DNA of 64,000 nucleotides from NCBI GenBank assembly GCA_946404495.1, contig CAMJDT010000002.1, forward strand, positions 25,753-89,752, read 5' to 3'. Numbering within the stretch: the stretch's first letter is position 1; each line of letters begins with the position of its first letter. The notes under the pieces are model-generated. The model searched no databases, was not told where the DNA came from, and saw only the letters and a program-made list of their open reading frames with translations. Source of the stretch: an uncultured Bacteroidales bacterium. GTDB taxonomy: Bacteria; Bacteroidota; Bacteroidia; Bacteroidales; Paludibacteraceae. This document shows positions 14,492 through 22,731 of the stretch, one piece after another. The position numbers and the translations under genes were made by a program.

Positions 14492-17038
14492 TTAGTTGCG
14501 GCGGGAGATGACCTGAGTCATGCAGTGGGCAGCGCCGTAGCCCTTGATGAGGTTCTCGGCGGGCAGCCAATCTACGATGACACCGTTGTCGCGGAGTGCC
14601 TCAGCAAACTGCATCGACTGACCTCCGATGGCGCAGATATGACGCGGAGCAATCGTGAGGTAGTTGTTGGCATAGTGCTGTGCATCTTCTTCCGAGATGA
14701 CGATGATTTTGATATCACGGCTCTCGAGCCATTGGCGGAAGGGTATATCCTCGTGCATGAGGGTGTACATCCTGCTCTCCTTATCGCCAAGGAAGGCGGT
14801 GTTGGGATCGCGTACGTACACATCGCAGGTCACGTAGTCGGGTTCGCCGGGTTCGGCGAAGAAGCGGTTGTGGCACATGGTAGCGAGGTGCGAGTCGATG
14901 ATATTGAACCAGGTATCGAGGTGCATCTGGTCCTGCGAGTGGAGTTGATCCTTAACGACGACAACGGTATCGTGGCCGAATACATCGTGCTCGAAGAGTT
15001 GGTCGATAGCTACCTGCGTGGTACGCATGCCGCAGCCGATGAGCGAGACGGTCTCGCAGGGGAAGTAATCGCCGCCCTCGAGGTAGGCACCCTCGCCGTG
15101 AACCTGATAGACAGGACGGATGCCGATGTGGGAATAGCAATAGCGCACCACATCTACCTCCGAGGCACGCTGCAGCGAGTTCATTCGTCCCATAACTACA
15201 CCGCAGGGCGTCGTGATACTCTGATCGCGCGTGAAGAAGAGGTTGGTAAGCGGATCCATTCGATAGGTCGCCTCCACACCGGTGTTCTTGTCCACCTCCG
15301 TGAGCGATACGATCGGTCGATAGAGGATGCAGCGGATGAGGTCCTCGCGGCTCATCTCGTTGATGACTTTGTGCTTGTAGGCATAGTCCTCGGGTTCGTA
15401 GGTGAGCGATTGGAAGGCCAAGATCTCGAGCGAGTCTTTGGACATCTCGTTGAGGATGCCGTTGATGGTGAAGACCTGGCAACCGTTCTTCTCGAGCACA
15501 TTGATATAGAACTTATGTTCGTCGGCGGCTTTCTTGACGTCGATGTAGTCCTCAAATAGACCTGCTGCGGGGTGCACAACGGCCTGGAAGAGTTCCTCAC
15601 CCGGGGTGTGCATTAGGATGGCATCGGCCTTATGGTACTCTGCACCCGAATAGACGCGACTGATATTTTCCGGAGCCTGCGGGCGGTGGATCGTGCCGAG
15701 ACCGTTGATGAACATGAAGAAGATAATGATCGGGCAGACATAGCGAGCCAGCCACATGAAGAAGCCGGACACCTTGGCATTGAACATACCGTCGGAGGTG
15801 AGTTCGTTGAATACCACCTTACGATCCATCAATTGTCCTACCAGAATACATGCGGCGATACCACCGAGCGGCAGGATGAAGTTGGAGGTGAACATGTCGG
15901 TGAAGTCAAAGACGGAGAATCCGAGTATCTTAAGGGTCGATCCCTCGATCTGCGAGAGTGCGCAGATGACGGAGAGTGCACCTACCATTACAAACAGAAT
16001 CGCGAGCGCGGGCACACGGCCAACGGGTTTCTTCTTGAACTTCCACTCCTCGCCGATATAGGCAGCACCGGCCTCCAAGAGTGAGAAGGACGAGGTGATA
16101 GCTGCGAAGAAGAGCAGGATAAAGAAGAGCACGCTGACGATACGTCCGCCGGGCAGGGTAGCAAAGAGCGGGGGCAGGGTCTTAAACACGAGGTTAGGAC
16201 CGCTGGTCACCTCTACGCCGTAGGTGAATACGCTGGGGAAGATAGCCAAACCGGCAAGCACGGCCATCAGCACGGTAGCCAGCGTCACGATCATCGAGAC
16301 GGATACGAGGCTCTGATCCTTCTGGATATACGAACCGTAGGTGGTCATAGCTGCCATTCCCAGCGAGAGCGAGAAGAAGCTCTGACCCAAGGCCATGATA
16401 ATGGTCTGTCCCGTAACGGCCGACCAATCGGGCTTGAGCAGGAAAGCGGCTCCGCGAGCCCAACCGTCCTGCCAAATAGATACGATAGCGAGCAAGAGCA
16501 GGATACCGAACAGGGCCGGAATCATGAACTTGGAGCAACGCTCGATACCCTTCGACACACCGAAGGCGAGGATGATGCAGTTCATGCCCAAGAAGATCAG
16601 CGTCCACATCACGGGTCGGTTGCTATTGACGAAGCTGTCGAACATATCCGACATCTCGTTGTAGGTCATACCGCCGAATCCGTGGCCGATACTCTGGATG
16701 ATATACTCCAGCGACCAACCTGCTACTACGCAGTAGAACGCGAGGATGATGAGACCGGCGAAGATCTCAATCGCTCCGACGGCACCCCAACCGCGTTTGC
16801 CGCTGGAGTTGATAAAGGAGCGATAGGTGTTACTCTGTCCGCGACGACCGATCACAAACTCGGAGAGCATCACCGGAACGGAGATAAGCAGGGAGATAAC
16901 GATGTAGATGATCAGGAAGGCTGCACCGCCGTTCTGACCGGCTACATAGGGGAACTTCCAGATATTACCAAGACCCACAGCGGAGCCGGCAATAGCTGCC
17001 ATCGTTCCGAATTTACTGGCAAATTGATTACGTGCCAT
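14492..17038 (-). CDS. NSS/SNF sodium symporter fused to arginine-deiminase-like enzyme
   Basis: One 848-residue ORF joins two complete modules. Residues 1-455 are a sodium:neurotransmitter-symporter family transporter, with GSAVGLGNIWKFPYVAGQNG at 18-37 and about 11 membrane segments. Residues 460-848 match the arginine deiminase/amidinotransferase fold: the entry strand ILMHTPGEE, FTRD (Asp605), LEGGD (Glu654), MHLDT (His706, Asp708) and the terminal HCM (Cys839), the set of catalytic residues known for arginine deiminase. Both parts are intact and in frame, with a short linker. The simplest reading is an importer whose cytoplasmic tail hydrolyses the guanidino group of the incoming arginine to citrulline and ammonia. 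No ornithine transcarbamylase or carbamate kinase is nearby. Transported substrate and reaction are inferred. Confidence 0.88.
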   Translation of the reverse strand: MARNQFASKFGTMAAIAGSAVGLGNIWKFPYVAGQNGGAAFLIIYIVISLLISVPVMLSEFVIGRRGQSNTYRSFINSSGKRGWGAVGAIEIFAGLIILAFYCVVAGWSLEYIIQSIGHGFGGMTYNEMSDMFDSFVNSNRPVMWTLIFLGMNCIILAFGVSKGIERCSKFMIPALFGILLLLAIVSIWQDGWARGAAFLLKPDWSAVTGQTIIMALGQSFFSLSLGMAAMTTYGSYIQKDQSLVSVSMIVTLATVLMAVLAGLAIFPSVFTYGVEVTSGPNLVFKTLPPLFATLPGGRIVSVLFFILLFFAAITSSFSLLEAGAAYIGEEWKFKKKPVGRVPALAILFVMVGALSVICALSQIEGSTLKILGFSVFDFTDMFTSNFILPLGGIAACILVGQLMDRKVVFNELTSDGMFNAKVSGFFMWLARYVCPIIIFFMFINGLGTIHRPQAPENISRVYSGAEYHKADAILMHTPGEELFQAVVHPAAGLFEDYIDVKKAADEHKFYINVLEKNGCQVFTINGILNEMSKDSLEILAFQSLTYEPEDYAYKHKVINEMSREDLIRCILYRPIVSLTEVDKNTGVEATYRMDPLTNLFFTRDQSITTPCGVVMGRMNSLQRASEVDVVRYCYSHIGIRPVYQVHGEGAYLEGGDYFPCETVSLIGCGMRTTQVAIDQLFEHDVFGHDTVVVVKDQLHSQDQMHLDTWFNIIDSHLATMCHNRFFAEPGEPDYVTCDVYVRDPNTAFLGDKESRMYTLMHEDIPFRQWLESRDIKIIVISEEDAQHYANNYLTIAPRHICAIGGQSMQFAEALRDNGVIVDWLPAENLIKGYGAAHCMTQVISRRN

Positions 17039-17084
17039 GATAATAGATGTTTTGGGTTAATTTATATTGTTATTTTCGTCTTTC

Positions 17085-17105
17085 GTCGTTAGTCGTTGGT
17101 CGTTA
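17085..17105. repeat. 7-bp tandem repeat (gtcgtta/gtcgttg x3)
   Basis: Three 7-bp units lie in the leader of the transporter-deiminase gene, between its promoter and the start codon. Confidence 0.85.
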
Positions 17106-17122
17106 GCTTTGCTAAAACTCGG

Positions 17123-17154
17123 CAAAGATACAACTTTTTTTTGATATACGCAAA
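17123..17154 (-). promoter_or_regulatory. Promoter of the transporter-deiminase gene
   Basis: Minus strand TTTG (17154-17151, extended TTTGCGTATATCA), 20 bp, TATCTTTG (17130-17123). The predicted leader is about 80 nt and contains a 7-bp repeat array. Confidence 0.8.
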
Positions 17155-17193
17155 TATTTTTTCATTTTTTTCGCTGTTTCCCGCTCTTTCGTC

Positions 17194-20127
17194 TCACCGC
17201 AGGAGTCGGTACAGAATCTCGATCGGGTGGTGCGCCGTATATCCGGTGCCGTCCTTGATCTGCGTGCGGCAGGAGATGCCGGGGGCAGCGATGACGGTTA
17301 GCGGTGATCGGTTAAGGGGACCCCAAAAATCAGCAGATTTTTCGGGGAAGCCCCGGTTAGCGGTGAGCGGTTCCGAGCTGTCGGCGGATGACATTGCCTT
17401 GCGGACGGCGGGGAAGAGCACCTGTTCGCCGATGGCAAGGGAGGTGCGGTAATGGTCCTTCTCGTAGCCGAACGAACCGGCCATCCCGCAGCAGCCGGAG
17501 GGGATGACATGCACCCGGGCATTGCGGGGCAACGAGAGTAGGGCAGCCGTCTTCTCCACACCGATGAGTGCCTTTTGATGGCAATGACCGTGCAGCCAAA
17601 TCTCGATCGGCAGTTCCTGGAACTGCTCCGCGGTGATGCGTCCCGCCGCTACCTCCTGCATCAGGAACTCGTCAAAGAGGAAAGCATTGCTCGCCAACTG
17701 CTCGGCAGCGGGCCGTAATGCAGCGGACACGAGTTCGGGATATTCGTCGCGGAAAGTCAGGATGCAGGAGGGCTCGAGACCAATGAGCGGGGTGTCCGGT
17801 GTAATCAGTTCGCTCAGCAACCGCACATTCTTCTCGGCGTGCCGTCGTGCCAGATCCAGGCAACCCTTGGATATCGCGGCGCGACCGCTCTCTCCGTGAC
17901 GGAGAATCACCACCTCGTAGCCCAAGCGGTTCATCAGACAGATAAAGGTATCGATGAGTTCGGGCTCCTGGTAGCGTGTAAACTCGTCGCGGAAGAGGTA
18001 GATTTTTTTAGTTGATAATTGACAATTTCCAATTTTGAGTCGGCTGCGTTGAATGCGCGGAATGTTCCGTTCGGGTGCAAAGCCGACTATTTTCTTGAGG
18101 ATAGACGATGTCAGACGGTTGGTAGCGAAGAAGTTATAGACCCCCGGCATCAGGGCGCCAAGGCGCTGGATATCGTTGTTGTGCGCCACCATCCATATCT
18201 TCAGCGGTGTACCCTTCTTATGGTAGATATCCTGCAGCACCTCCGCGCGAAGTCTTGTCATGTCTACACCCGACGGGCATTCACGCCGACAGGCTTTGCA
18301 AGCAAGACACGAGGAGAGGACTTCTTTAACATCGTCCTCTGTGACCAATCCTTCGCCATGATCCGTCAGATACTCGCGCAGGATATTAGCGCGCGCACGG
18401 GTGGCATGAAGTTCGTTGTGGCTGACTTTGAAGGCGGGACACATTGTACCTCCGATCAACTCCGACTTACGGCAATCGCCGGCTCCGTTGCATTTCTCCA
18501 CGCGGCAGAGCAGGTCATCGCCTATTCGGGAACGATCCGCGCGCAGCGATTCGTCCATCCGCGGGGTATCGATGATCTTATGCGGATTGAAGACATTACG
18601 GCTGTCCCAGCAGTATTTGACCTGTCGCATGAGTTCGTAGGCCTCCTCGCCGTATTGCAGGGGGATGAACTCGCCACGCAGTCGTCCGTCGCCGTGTTCA
18701 CCGCTGATGGTGCCGCGATGCTTGCGTACCAAGAGGGTCGTCTCCCGTGCGATACGCCGGAAGAGCGCTTTTCCCTCCTCGGTCTTGAGATTCAGAATAG
18801 GCCTCAGGTGCAGTTCGCCGGTACTGATATGGCCGTAGAAGACGCAGGAGGTGCCGAGTCGAAGGAGCATCGCGCGGAAGTCCTTCATATAGGCGGGCAG
18901 ACGCGCGGGTGCGACTGCCGTGTCCTCGATGACGCCGGTCGGTTTGGCCTCACCCGGCATGCCGTTCAGGATCCCCAAACCCGCCTTGCGCAGATTCCAC
19001 ACTTTGGCCACCTCGGCTCCATAGACCCGCGTACAGAGGGTCACCAAACCGCTATCGATGAGGTCTTGCTCCAATCGTTCGGCTTGACGATCCAGTTCTT
19101 CGCGCGTATCGGCACGCAGTTCGGAGATAAGCAATGCCGCCGGGTCGCCTGTAACGAAGAAGCGTTCCACCGCCGGACTGCTCTTACTCAATTCCAGTAT
19201 GTCGCCGTCCATCAACTCGACTGCTGTAGGCTGATGACGAAGGGCGATGAGGTTGGCTTCGAACGAGGCGTCCAGGTCGGTGCAATGCGCACAGACGACC
19301 ATTACTTCCTTCTTGGGCAGTGGGTCGAGCGAGACCTTGATGCGATAGAGGAAAGCAAGTGTTCCCTCGCTGCCGGCAATGAGACGGCAGAGATTGATGG
19401 TGCGCGCTTGTAGCGGTTGGGTCTCGTCCGTAAGATCGGCAATCACCTCATCAATGGCATAGCCGCAACTGCGTCGGGCGAGATGTTTATCCGGATAACT
19501 CGTCTCGATTAACTCGCGCGTCGCTTTATCCAGCGCAAAACGAATCAATTGGGCATAGATCCGCCCGATAAGGGGTAGATCTTCGGTATTCTCTAACCAG
19601 AACTCCTGCCCGAACCGTTGCTCCAATTCGGCTACGGAATAGGTAGAGAAGTGTTCCGTTGTGCCGTCCGCGAGTACGGCATCCGCCTCCAATACATGTG
19701 CGCGCGTACTGCCGTATACGAGCGAGTGCGTGCCGCAGGAGTTATTACCCGTCATACCGCCGATACAGCAGCGGTTGGAGGTGGAAGTCTCGGGTGAGAA
19801 GAAGAGCCCGTAGGGTTTGCAGGCGAGGTTCAGCTCGTCGCGCACGACGCCGGGTTCGACGATGGCATAGCGCTCCTCGGCATTGATCTCCAGGATACGG
19901 TTCATGTAGCGACTGATGTCGGCTACGATACCGTTACCCACAACCTGACCGGCTATGGATGTGCCGCCCGCTCGCGCAATGAGCGAGGTTTTGAGTTCGT
20001 AAGCCTGATGCAGCAGCGAGATGATGTCATCCTTATTCTGCGGGTACGCCACGCCATAAGGCAGCTCGCGATACACGCTGGCGTCGGTGGCGTAGGCGAG
20101 TCGATGGAGGCGGTCGGTCAGAATCAT
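17194..20127 (-). CDS. FAD-linked oxidase with Fe-S and CCG domains (D-lactate/glycolate dehydrogenase type)
   Basis: A 977-residue single-chain oxidoreductase. An FAD-binding PCMH domain (ARAGGTSIAGQVVGNG, about 51-65; GGMTGNNSCGTHS) and FAD-oxidase C-terminal domain are followed by two 4Fe-4S motifs (CNGAGDC near 540; CLACKACRRECP near 610) and two CCG domains (GLEPSC near 780; HGHCHQKA near 850; SGCCGMAGSFG near 880). This is the GlcD/Dld-GlpC fused plan of D-2-hydroxyacid dehydrogenases, probably D-lactate, feeding electrons to quinone. Residues 919-945 are a foreign in-frame insert, and residues 697-706 are encoded by a 7-bp repeat. I use the ATG at 20127, 13 bp after yggS, rather than the one at 20217, which lies inside yggS. 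Confidence 0.85.
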   Translation of the reverse strand: MILTDRLHRLAYATDASVYRELPYGVAYPQNKDDIISLLHQAYELKTSLIARAGGTSIAGQVVGNGIVADISRYMNRILEINAEERYAIVEPGVVRDELNLACKPYGLFFSPETSTSNRCCIGGMTGNNSCGTHSLVYGSTRAHVLEADAVLADGTTEHFSTYSVAELEQRFGQEFWLENTEDLPLIGRIYAQLIRFALDKATRELIETSYPDKHLARRSCGYAIDEVIADLTDETQPLQARTINLCRLIAGSEGTLAFLYRIKVSLDPLPKKEVMVVCAHCTDLDASFEANLIALRHQPTAVELMDGDILELSKSSPAVERFFVTGDPAALLISELRADTREELDRQAERLEQDLIDSGLVTLCTRVYGAEVAKVWNLRKAGLGILNGMPGEAKPTGVIEDTAVAPARLPAYMKDFRAMLLRLGTSCVFYGHISTGELHLRPILNLKTEEGKALFRRIARETTLLVRKHRGTISGEHGDGRLRGEFIPLQYGEEAYELMRQVKYCWDSRNVFNPHKIIDTPRMDESLRADRSRIGDDLLCRVEKCNGAGDCRKSELIGGTMCPAFKVSHNELHATRARANILREYLTDHGEGLVTEDDVKEVLSSCLACKACRRECPSGVDMTRLRAEVLQDIYHKKGTPLKIWMVAHNNDIQRLGALMPGVYNFFATNRLTSSILKKIVGFAPERNIPRIQRSRLKIGNCQLSTKKIYLFRDEFTRYQEPELIDTFICLMNRLGYEVVILRHGESGRAAISKGCLDLARRHAEKNVRLLSELITPDTPLIGLEPSCILTFRDEYPELVSAALRPAAEQLASNAFLFDEFLMQEVAAGRITAEQFQELPIEIWLHGHCHQKALIGVEKTAALLSLPRNARVHVIPSGCCGMAGSFGYEKDHYRTSLAIGEQVLFPAVRKAMSSADSSEPLTANRGFPEKSADFWGPLNRSPLTVIAAPGISCRTQIKDGTGYTAHHPIEILYRLLR
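17295..17372. mobile_element. Miniature hairpin element inserted in frame in the oxidoreductase gene
   Basis: Two 19-bp direct repeats differing at one base (17295-17313 and 17354-17372, form cggttagcggtgaKcggtt) flank a hairpin (CCCCAAAAATC at 17321-17331, AGCA loop, GATTTTTCGGGG at 17336-17347). The 78-bp block is read through by the gene and sits between the conserved AVRKA and TVIAAPG segments. Its cggtgatcgg core also occurs in the array in yggS. Confidence 0.75.
18008..18040. repeat. 7-bp repeat inside the oxidoreductase gene
   Basis: On the coding strand the units are AATTGGA, AATTGTC, AATTATC and AACTAAA, the same family as the array before groES. They encode KIGNCQLST in a poorly conserved linker between the Fe-S and CCG domains. 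Confidence 0.75.
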
Positions 20128-20140
20128 AGGGTAGGAGAGA

Positions 20141-20812
20141 TTAGGATTGGCTATAGTCGCGTTCGCCAAAGATGGTGGTACCGATTCGAACCATCGTACT
20201 GCCTTCCTCGATGGCAATGCGGTAGTCGTCGCTCATACCCAGCGAGATAACGGTGATCGGTGATCGGTGATCGGTTATCGGTAAGAGGTTCTCGGCAATT
20301 GTTTTGGCGGTGCGGAAGCAGCGGCGGATCTCTTGTTCGTCGTCGGTTAGGGTAGCCATCGCCATAAGTCCGAGCACACGGATATTGGGCGTGTGGCGAA
20401 GCAGTTCCAGCGCCTCGGGCAGTTCGTCGGGCAGAAAACCGGATTTGGTCTCATCTTTGGCTACATGAACCTCTAATAGGATATTGACCGTGCGGTCGAT
20501 GCGTGCCGCCTCCTTCTGGATCGTCTCAATCAGTCGCAGGCTGTCCACCGACTGAATCAGGTGGATAAAGGGCACTATGGCGCGCACCTTGTTGGTCTGC
20601 AGGTGTCCGATCATATGCCAGCGGATATCCTTGGGCAGGGCTTCGTACTTACGCATTAGTTCCTGCACATGGCTCTCGCCGAAGTCCCTTTCGCCTACGG
20701 CATATGCCTCCTCAATCGCCTCCACGGGGTGAAACTTACTCACGGATACGAGCGTCACACCCTTGGGAAGGGTAGCGCGGATGGCGGCAATATGTTGTTG
20801 GATAGGAGTCAT
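20141..20812 (-). CDS. yggS: YggS/PLPBP family pyridoxal-phosphate homeostasis protein
   Basis: A 223-residue cytoplasmic PLP-binding protein of the YggS/PROSC family, with the PLP lysine in LVSVSKFHP (Lys26) and the phosphate-binding SLGMSDDYRIAIEEGSTMVR region. It keeps the supply of vitamin B6 cofactor in balance and has no firmly known enzymatic reaction. Residues 178-189 (PITDHRSPITVI) are extra relative to the family and are encoded by a 7-bp tandem repeat at 20251-20285, just before the conserved SLGMSDD. The start overlaps the DUF4494 gene by 4 bp. Confidence 0.92.
   Translation of the reverse strand: MTPIQQHIAAIRATLPKGVTLVSVSKFHPVEAIEEAYAVGERDFGESHVQELMRKYEALPKDIRWHMIGHLQTNKVRAIVPFIHLIQSVDSLRLIETIQKEAARIDRTVNILLEVHVAKDETKSGFLPDELPEALELLRHTPNIRVLGLMAMATLTDDEQEIRRCFRTAKTIAENLLPITDHRSPITVISLGMSDDYRIAIEEGSTMVRIGTTIFGERDYSQS
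20251..20285. repeat. 7-bp tandem repeat in frame in yggS
   Basis: Units cggtgat three times, cggttat and cggtaag. Five units of seven give 35 bp, and the surrounding frame is intact. The array encodes an 11- to 12-residue insertion in a conserved enzyme fold. Confidence 0.88.
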
Positions 20813-21228
20813 GTTGTAGCACGCAAGACGTCGAGGATCGGCGAACGGGTGATGCTGACGATCTCACAGTCGAGACTGGAGAGGTGTTCCGTCAGGTTCT
20901 TCATGGCATGCTGGATCGTGGAGGCGCAAACGAGAATCGTCACCGCCTTGCGGGTCTCCTTGCCGTTATCCTCCACGGTAATGAGTTCCACGCGTGCCTT
21001 GAACCAACGGTCGCCTTCGGCGGAAGGAATGATGTCGAAGAGTTGCACCTTCTTGCAGGAAGGCACCTCTACGTCGCCGCCGAAGATATAGGGTTTGATA
21101 TCCTCGATGAGGCGACCTTCTACGTCGCTACAGTTGAGACCCTCTACGAGGTAGGTCTCCTTGACTACGCCCGGGTTATCTTCGCCCGTCTGGCGTGTGT
21201 AATGGATTTTTAGTTCGTAAAATAACAT
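20809..21228 (-). CDS. DUF4494 family protein
   Basis: A 139-residue soluble protein matching my memory of DUF4494, a small family confined to Bacteroidota: KIHYTRQTGEDNPGVVKETYLVEG at the N-terminus and NGKETRKAVTILVCASTIQHA in the middle. No function is established for the family. It has no signal peptide, so it should be cytoplasmic. It overlaps yggS by 4 bp, a pairing that suggests joint expression, and lies 15 bp after the phosphatase-like gene. Confidence 0.8.
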   Translation of the reverse strand: MLFYELKIHYTRQTGEDNPGVVKETYLVEGLNCSDVEGRLIEDIKPYIFGGDVEVPSCKKVQLFDIIPSAEGDRWFKARVELITVEDNGKETRKAVTILVCASTIQHAMKNLTEHLSSLDCEIVSITRSPILDVLRATT

Positions 21229-21243
21229 AAAGACATTTACTAT

Positions 21244-22731
21244 TTATTCATTTAGCATATCTGCTATTTGGGTGGCATCGATATTTCCTTCGGGGAAGGA
21301 GATACGGCTGCCGGACCAGAAGAAGAGCGGACTTTCCGGTTTGGCTTCGATGACGCCGTCGATAGGCACCTCGCCGTCTTTAGAGGTGTGCGTCAGGATC
21401 GTTCCCCGTCTAAGGAAGAAGACGACATCACCCGTGAAGCGTTTCTCGAAGGAGGTGGCGTAGCGGCTGAGATAGACATCGGAGGCCGGCATCGCGAGGC
21501 TGACGCCTTCGAACTCGAGCATGAAGTCGGCTACCTGGCGTTGGATCGTAGGCAGCGACAGATGTTTCTGCTCGATGAGGGTACGATTGAGGAAGATAGC
21601 CTGACCGAAGCCTCCGTCGATCCATCGTTCGTGCCCGTAGAGGGCCATGAGATAGGTGGACGTGAGGGCAGCGGCGCGGTCGGCATTGAAGGTAGAGACG
21701 GGTAGGTTAGCCGCCTCGATGCATTCATTATCAATACCCAGTACGGGTCGTCCTACTACGAGCACGCGGAAATTCGCCTTGCCGATACGGTGGTCGAGTT
21801 GCTCGATGAGGTAACCTAAGTCCTGGTTGAGGCAGAGGTACATATCTTCCTGCTCAGCCGTGAGGATACGATCCGCTTTGGCGTGCGGCGAGACGACGGT
21901 CATCTGCAGGAGCAGCAGGTCGGGGGTGTTATCTTCGCCGAGGTGCCGACGTTTCTGGATCGCGAGTGCCAGTTCGGTAACGAGGGTATTGGCAGCGGGT
22001 GTATGGCGTAGGTCGTCGCCCTGACGGAAGGAGAAGGAACGCTTCTTCTCTTCCTCGGTCGGACGGTTGTACATCGTGATATCCATCCGGGGCGTCCAGA
22101 TGTGTGCATTGACCTGGTCGAATCGTCCGCTTATGTTCATCTCATCGGCCTCGGAGGGCAGTCCTTCGGGGTAGTAGGAGGTGCTGACCCAGCGCAGGGG
22201 TTCGTAGTCAGAGGGCGCTCCGAGCCAGCAGCAGGCGTTGGCTGCATGACCGGCGAGGGTGACGGTCGTGGTGGCATTGATGCCAACGGCATAGATGCCG
22301 GCGGAGTGTCCGTAACGCATCCGCAGTTGGTCACCGATGGTAGCACCTAAGATATTGCGTGCCGAATAGGCCTTTGGCGTAGCGATACCCGACTCGTTGG
22401 GGTCGAGTAGCAGTTCCTGCACCTGGCGCGTAGCGCGATCGAAGTAACGATTCATGCACACGCCGTGCTCGGAGGGCGTTGTACCGGTCATAAGCGTCGC
22501 GGTAGTCTCGTCCCCGCCATAGACAGGGTGAGGGTAAGAGATGGTAGTCTGGTAGGCCTCTTCGCTAAGCGTGCGCAGACCGCCTTGCGGCCAGTAGGGA
22601 CGCATCAGACGGAGGTCTTCGTCGTTCATACCGTCTACGACTACGACTACGGTCAGTCGGTCGGAAGCCAGGAGCGGAAATGCCACAAAGAGGCTCAGTA
22701 TCAGCGAATATAATAGACGAGTCTTATGCAT
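21244..22731 (-). CDS. Alkaline-phosphatase-superfamily protein without metal ligands (probable pseudoenzyme)
   Basis: A 495-residue exported protein (signal to about residue 23). VVVVVDGMND (Asp33), TGTTPSEHG, the NILGATIGDQLRM segment and LAGHAANACCWLG align with PafA-type alkaline phosphatases. By hand alignment with the family as I recall it, however, the nucleophile Thr is Gly (VYGGDE), the TDYVGH Asp and His are Ser281 and Lys285 (VVSPHAK), and the ADHG Asp-His pair is Arg328-Pro329 (VVGRPV). Only the first Asp is left. Hydrolysis of phosphate esters therefore seems unlikely; binding or scaffolding is more likely. It overlaps the upstream DUF4105 gene by 31 bp. Confidence 0.78.
   Translation of the reverse strand: MHKTRLLYSLILSLFVAFPLLASDRLTVVVVVDGMNDEDLRLMRPYWPQGGLRTLSEEAYQTTISYPHPVYGGDETTATLMTGTTPSEHGVCMNRYFDRATRQVQELLLDPNESGIATPKAYSARNILGATIGDQLRMRYGHSAGIYAVGINATTTVTLAGHAANACCWLGAPSDYEPLRWVSTSYYPEGLPSEADEMNISGRFDQVNAHIWTPRMDITMYNRPTEEEKKRSFSFRQGDDLRHTPAANTLVTELALAIQKRRHLGEDNTPDLLLLQMTVVSPHAKADRILTAEQEDMYLCLNQDLGYLIEQLDHRIGKANFRVLVVGRPVLGIDNECIEAANLPVSTFNADRAAALTSTYLMALYGHERWIDGGFGQAIFLNRTLIEQKHLSLPTIQRQVADFMLEFEGVSLAMPASDVYLSRYATSFEKRFTGDVVFFLRRGTILTHTSKDGEVPIDGVIEAKPESPLFFWSGSRISFPEGNIDATQIADMLNE

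Noticed and set aside
14492..17038. Frameshift or assembly join creating the transporter-deiminase ORF
   Set aside because: Both domains are complete, the linker is short and natural, and no second start or promoter is seen at the junction. Resequencing would settle it.
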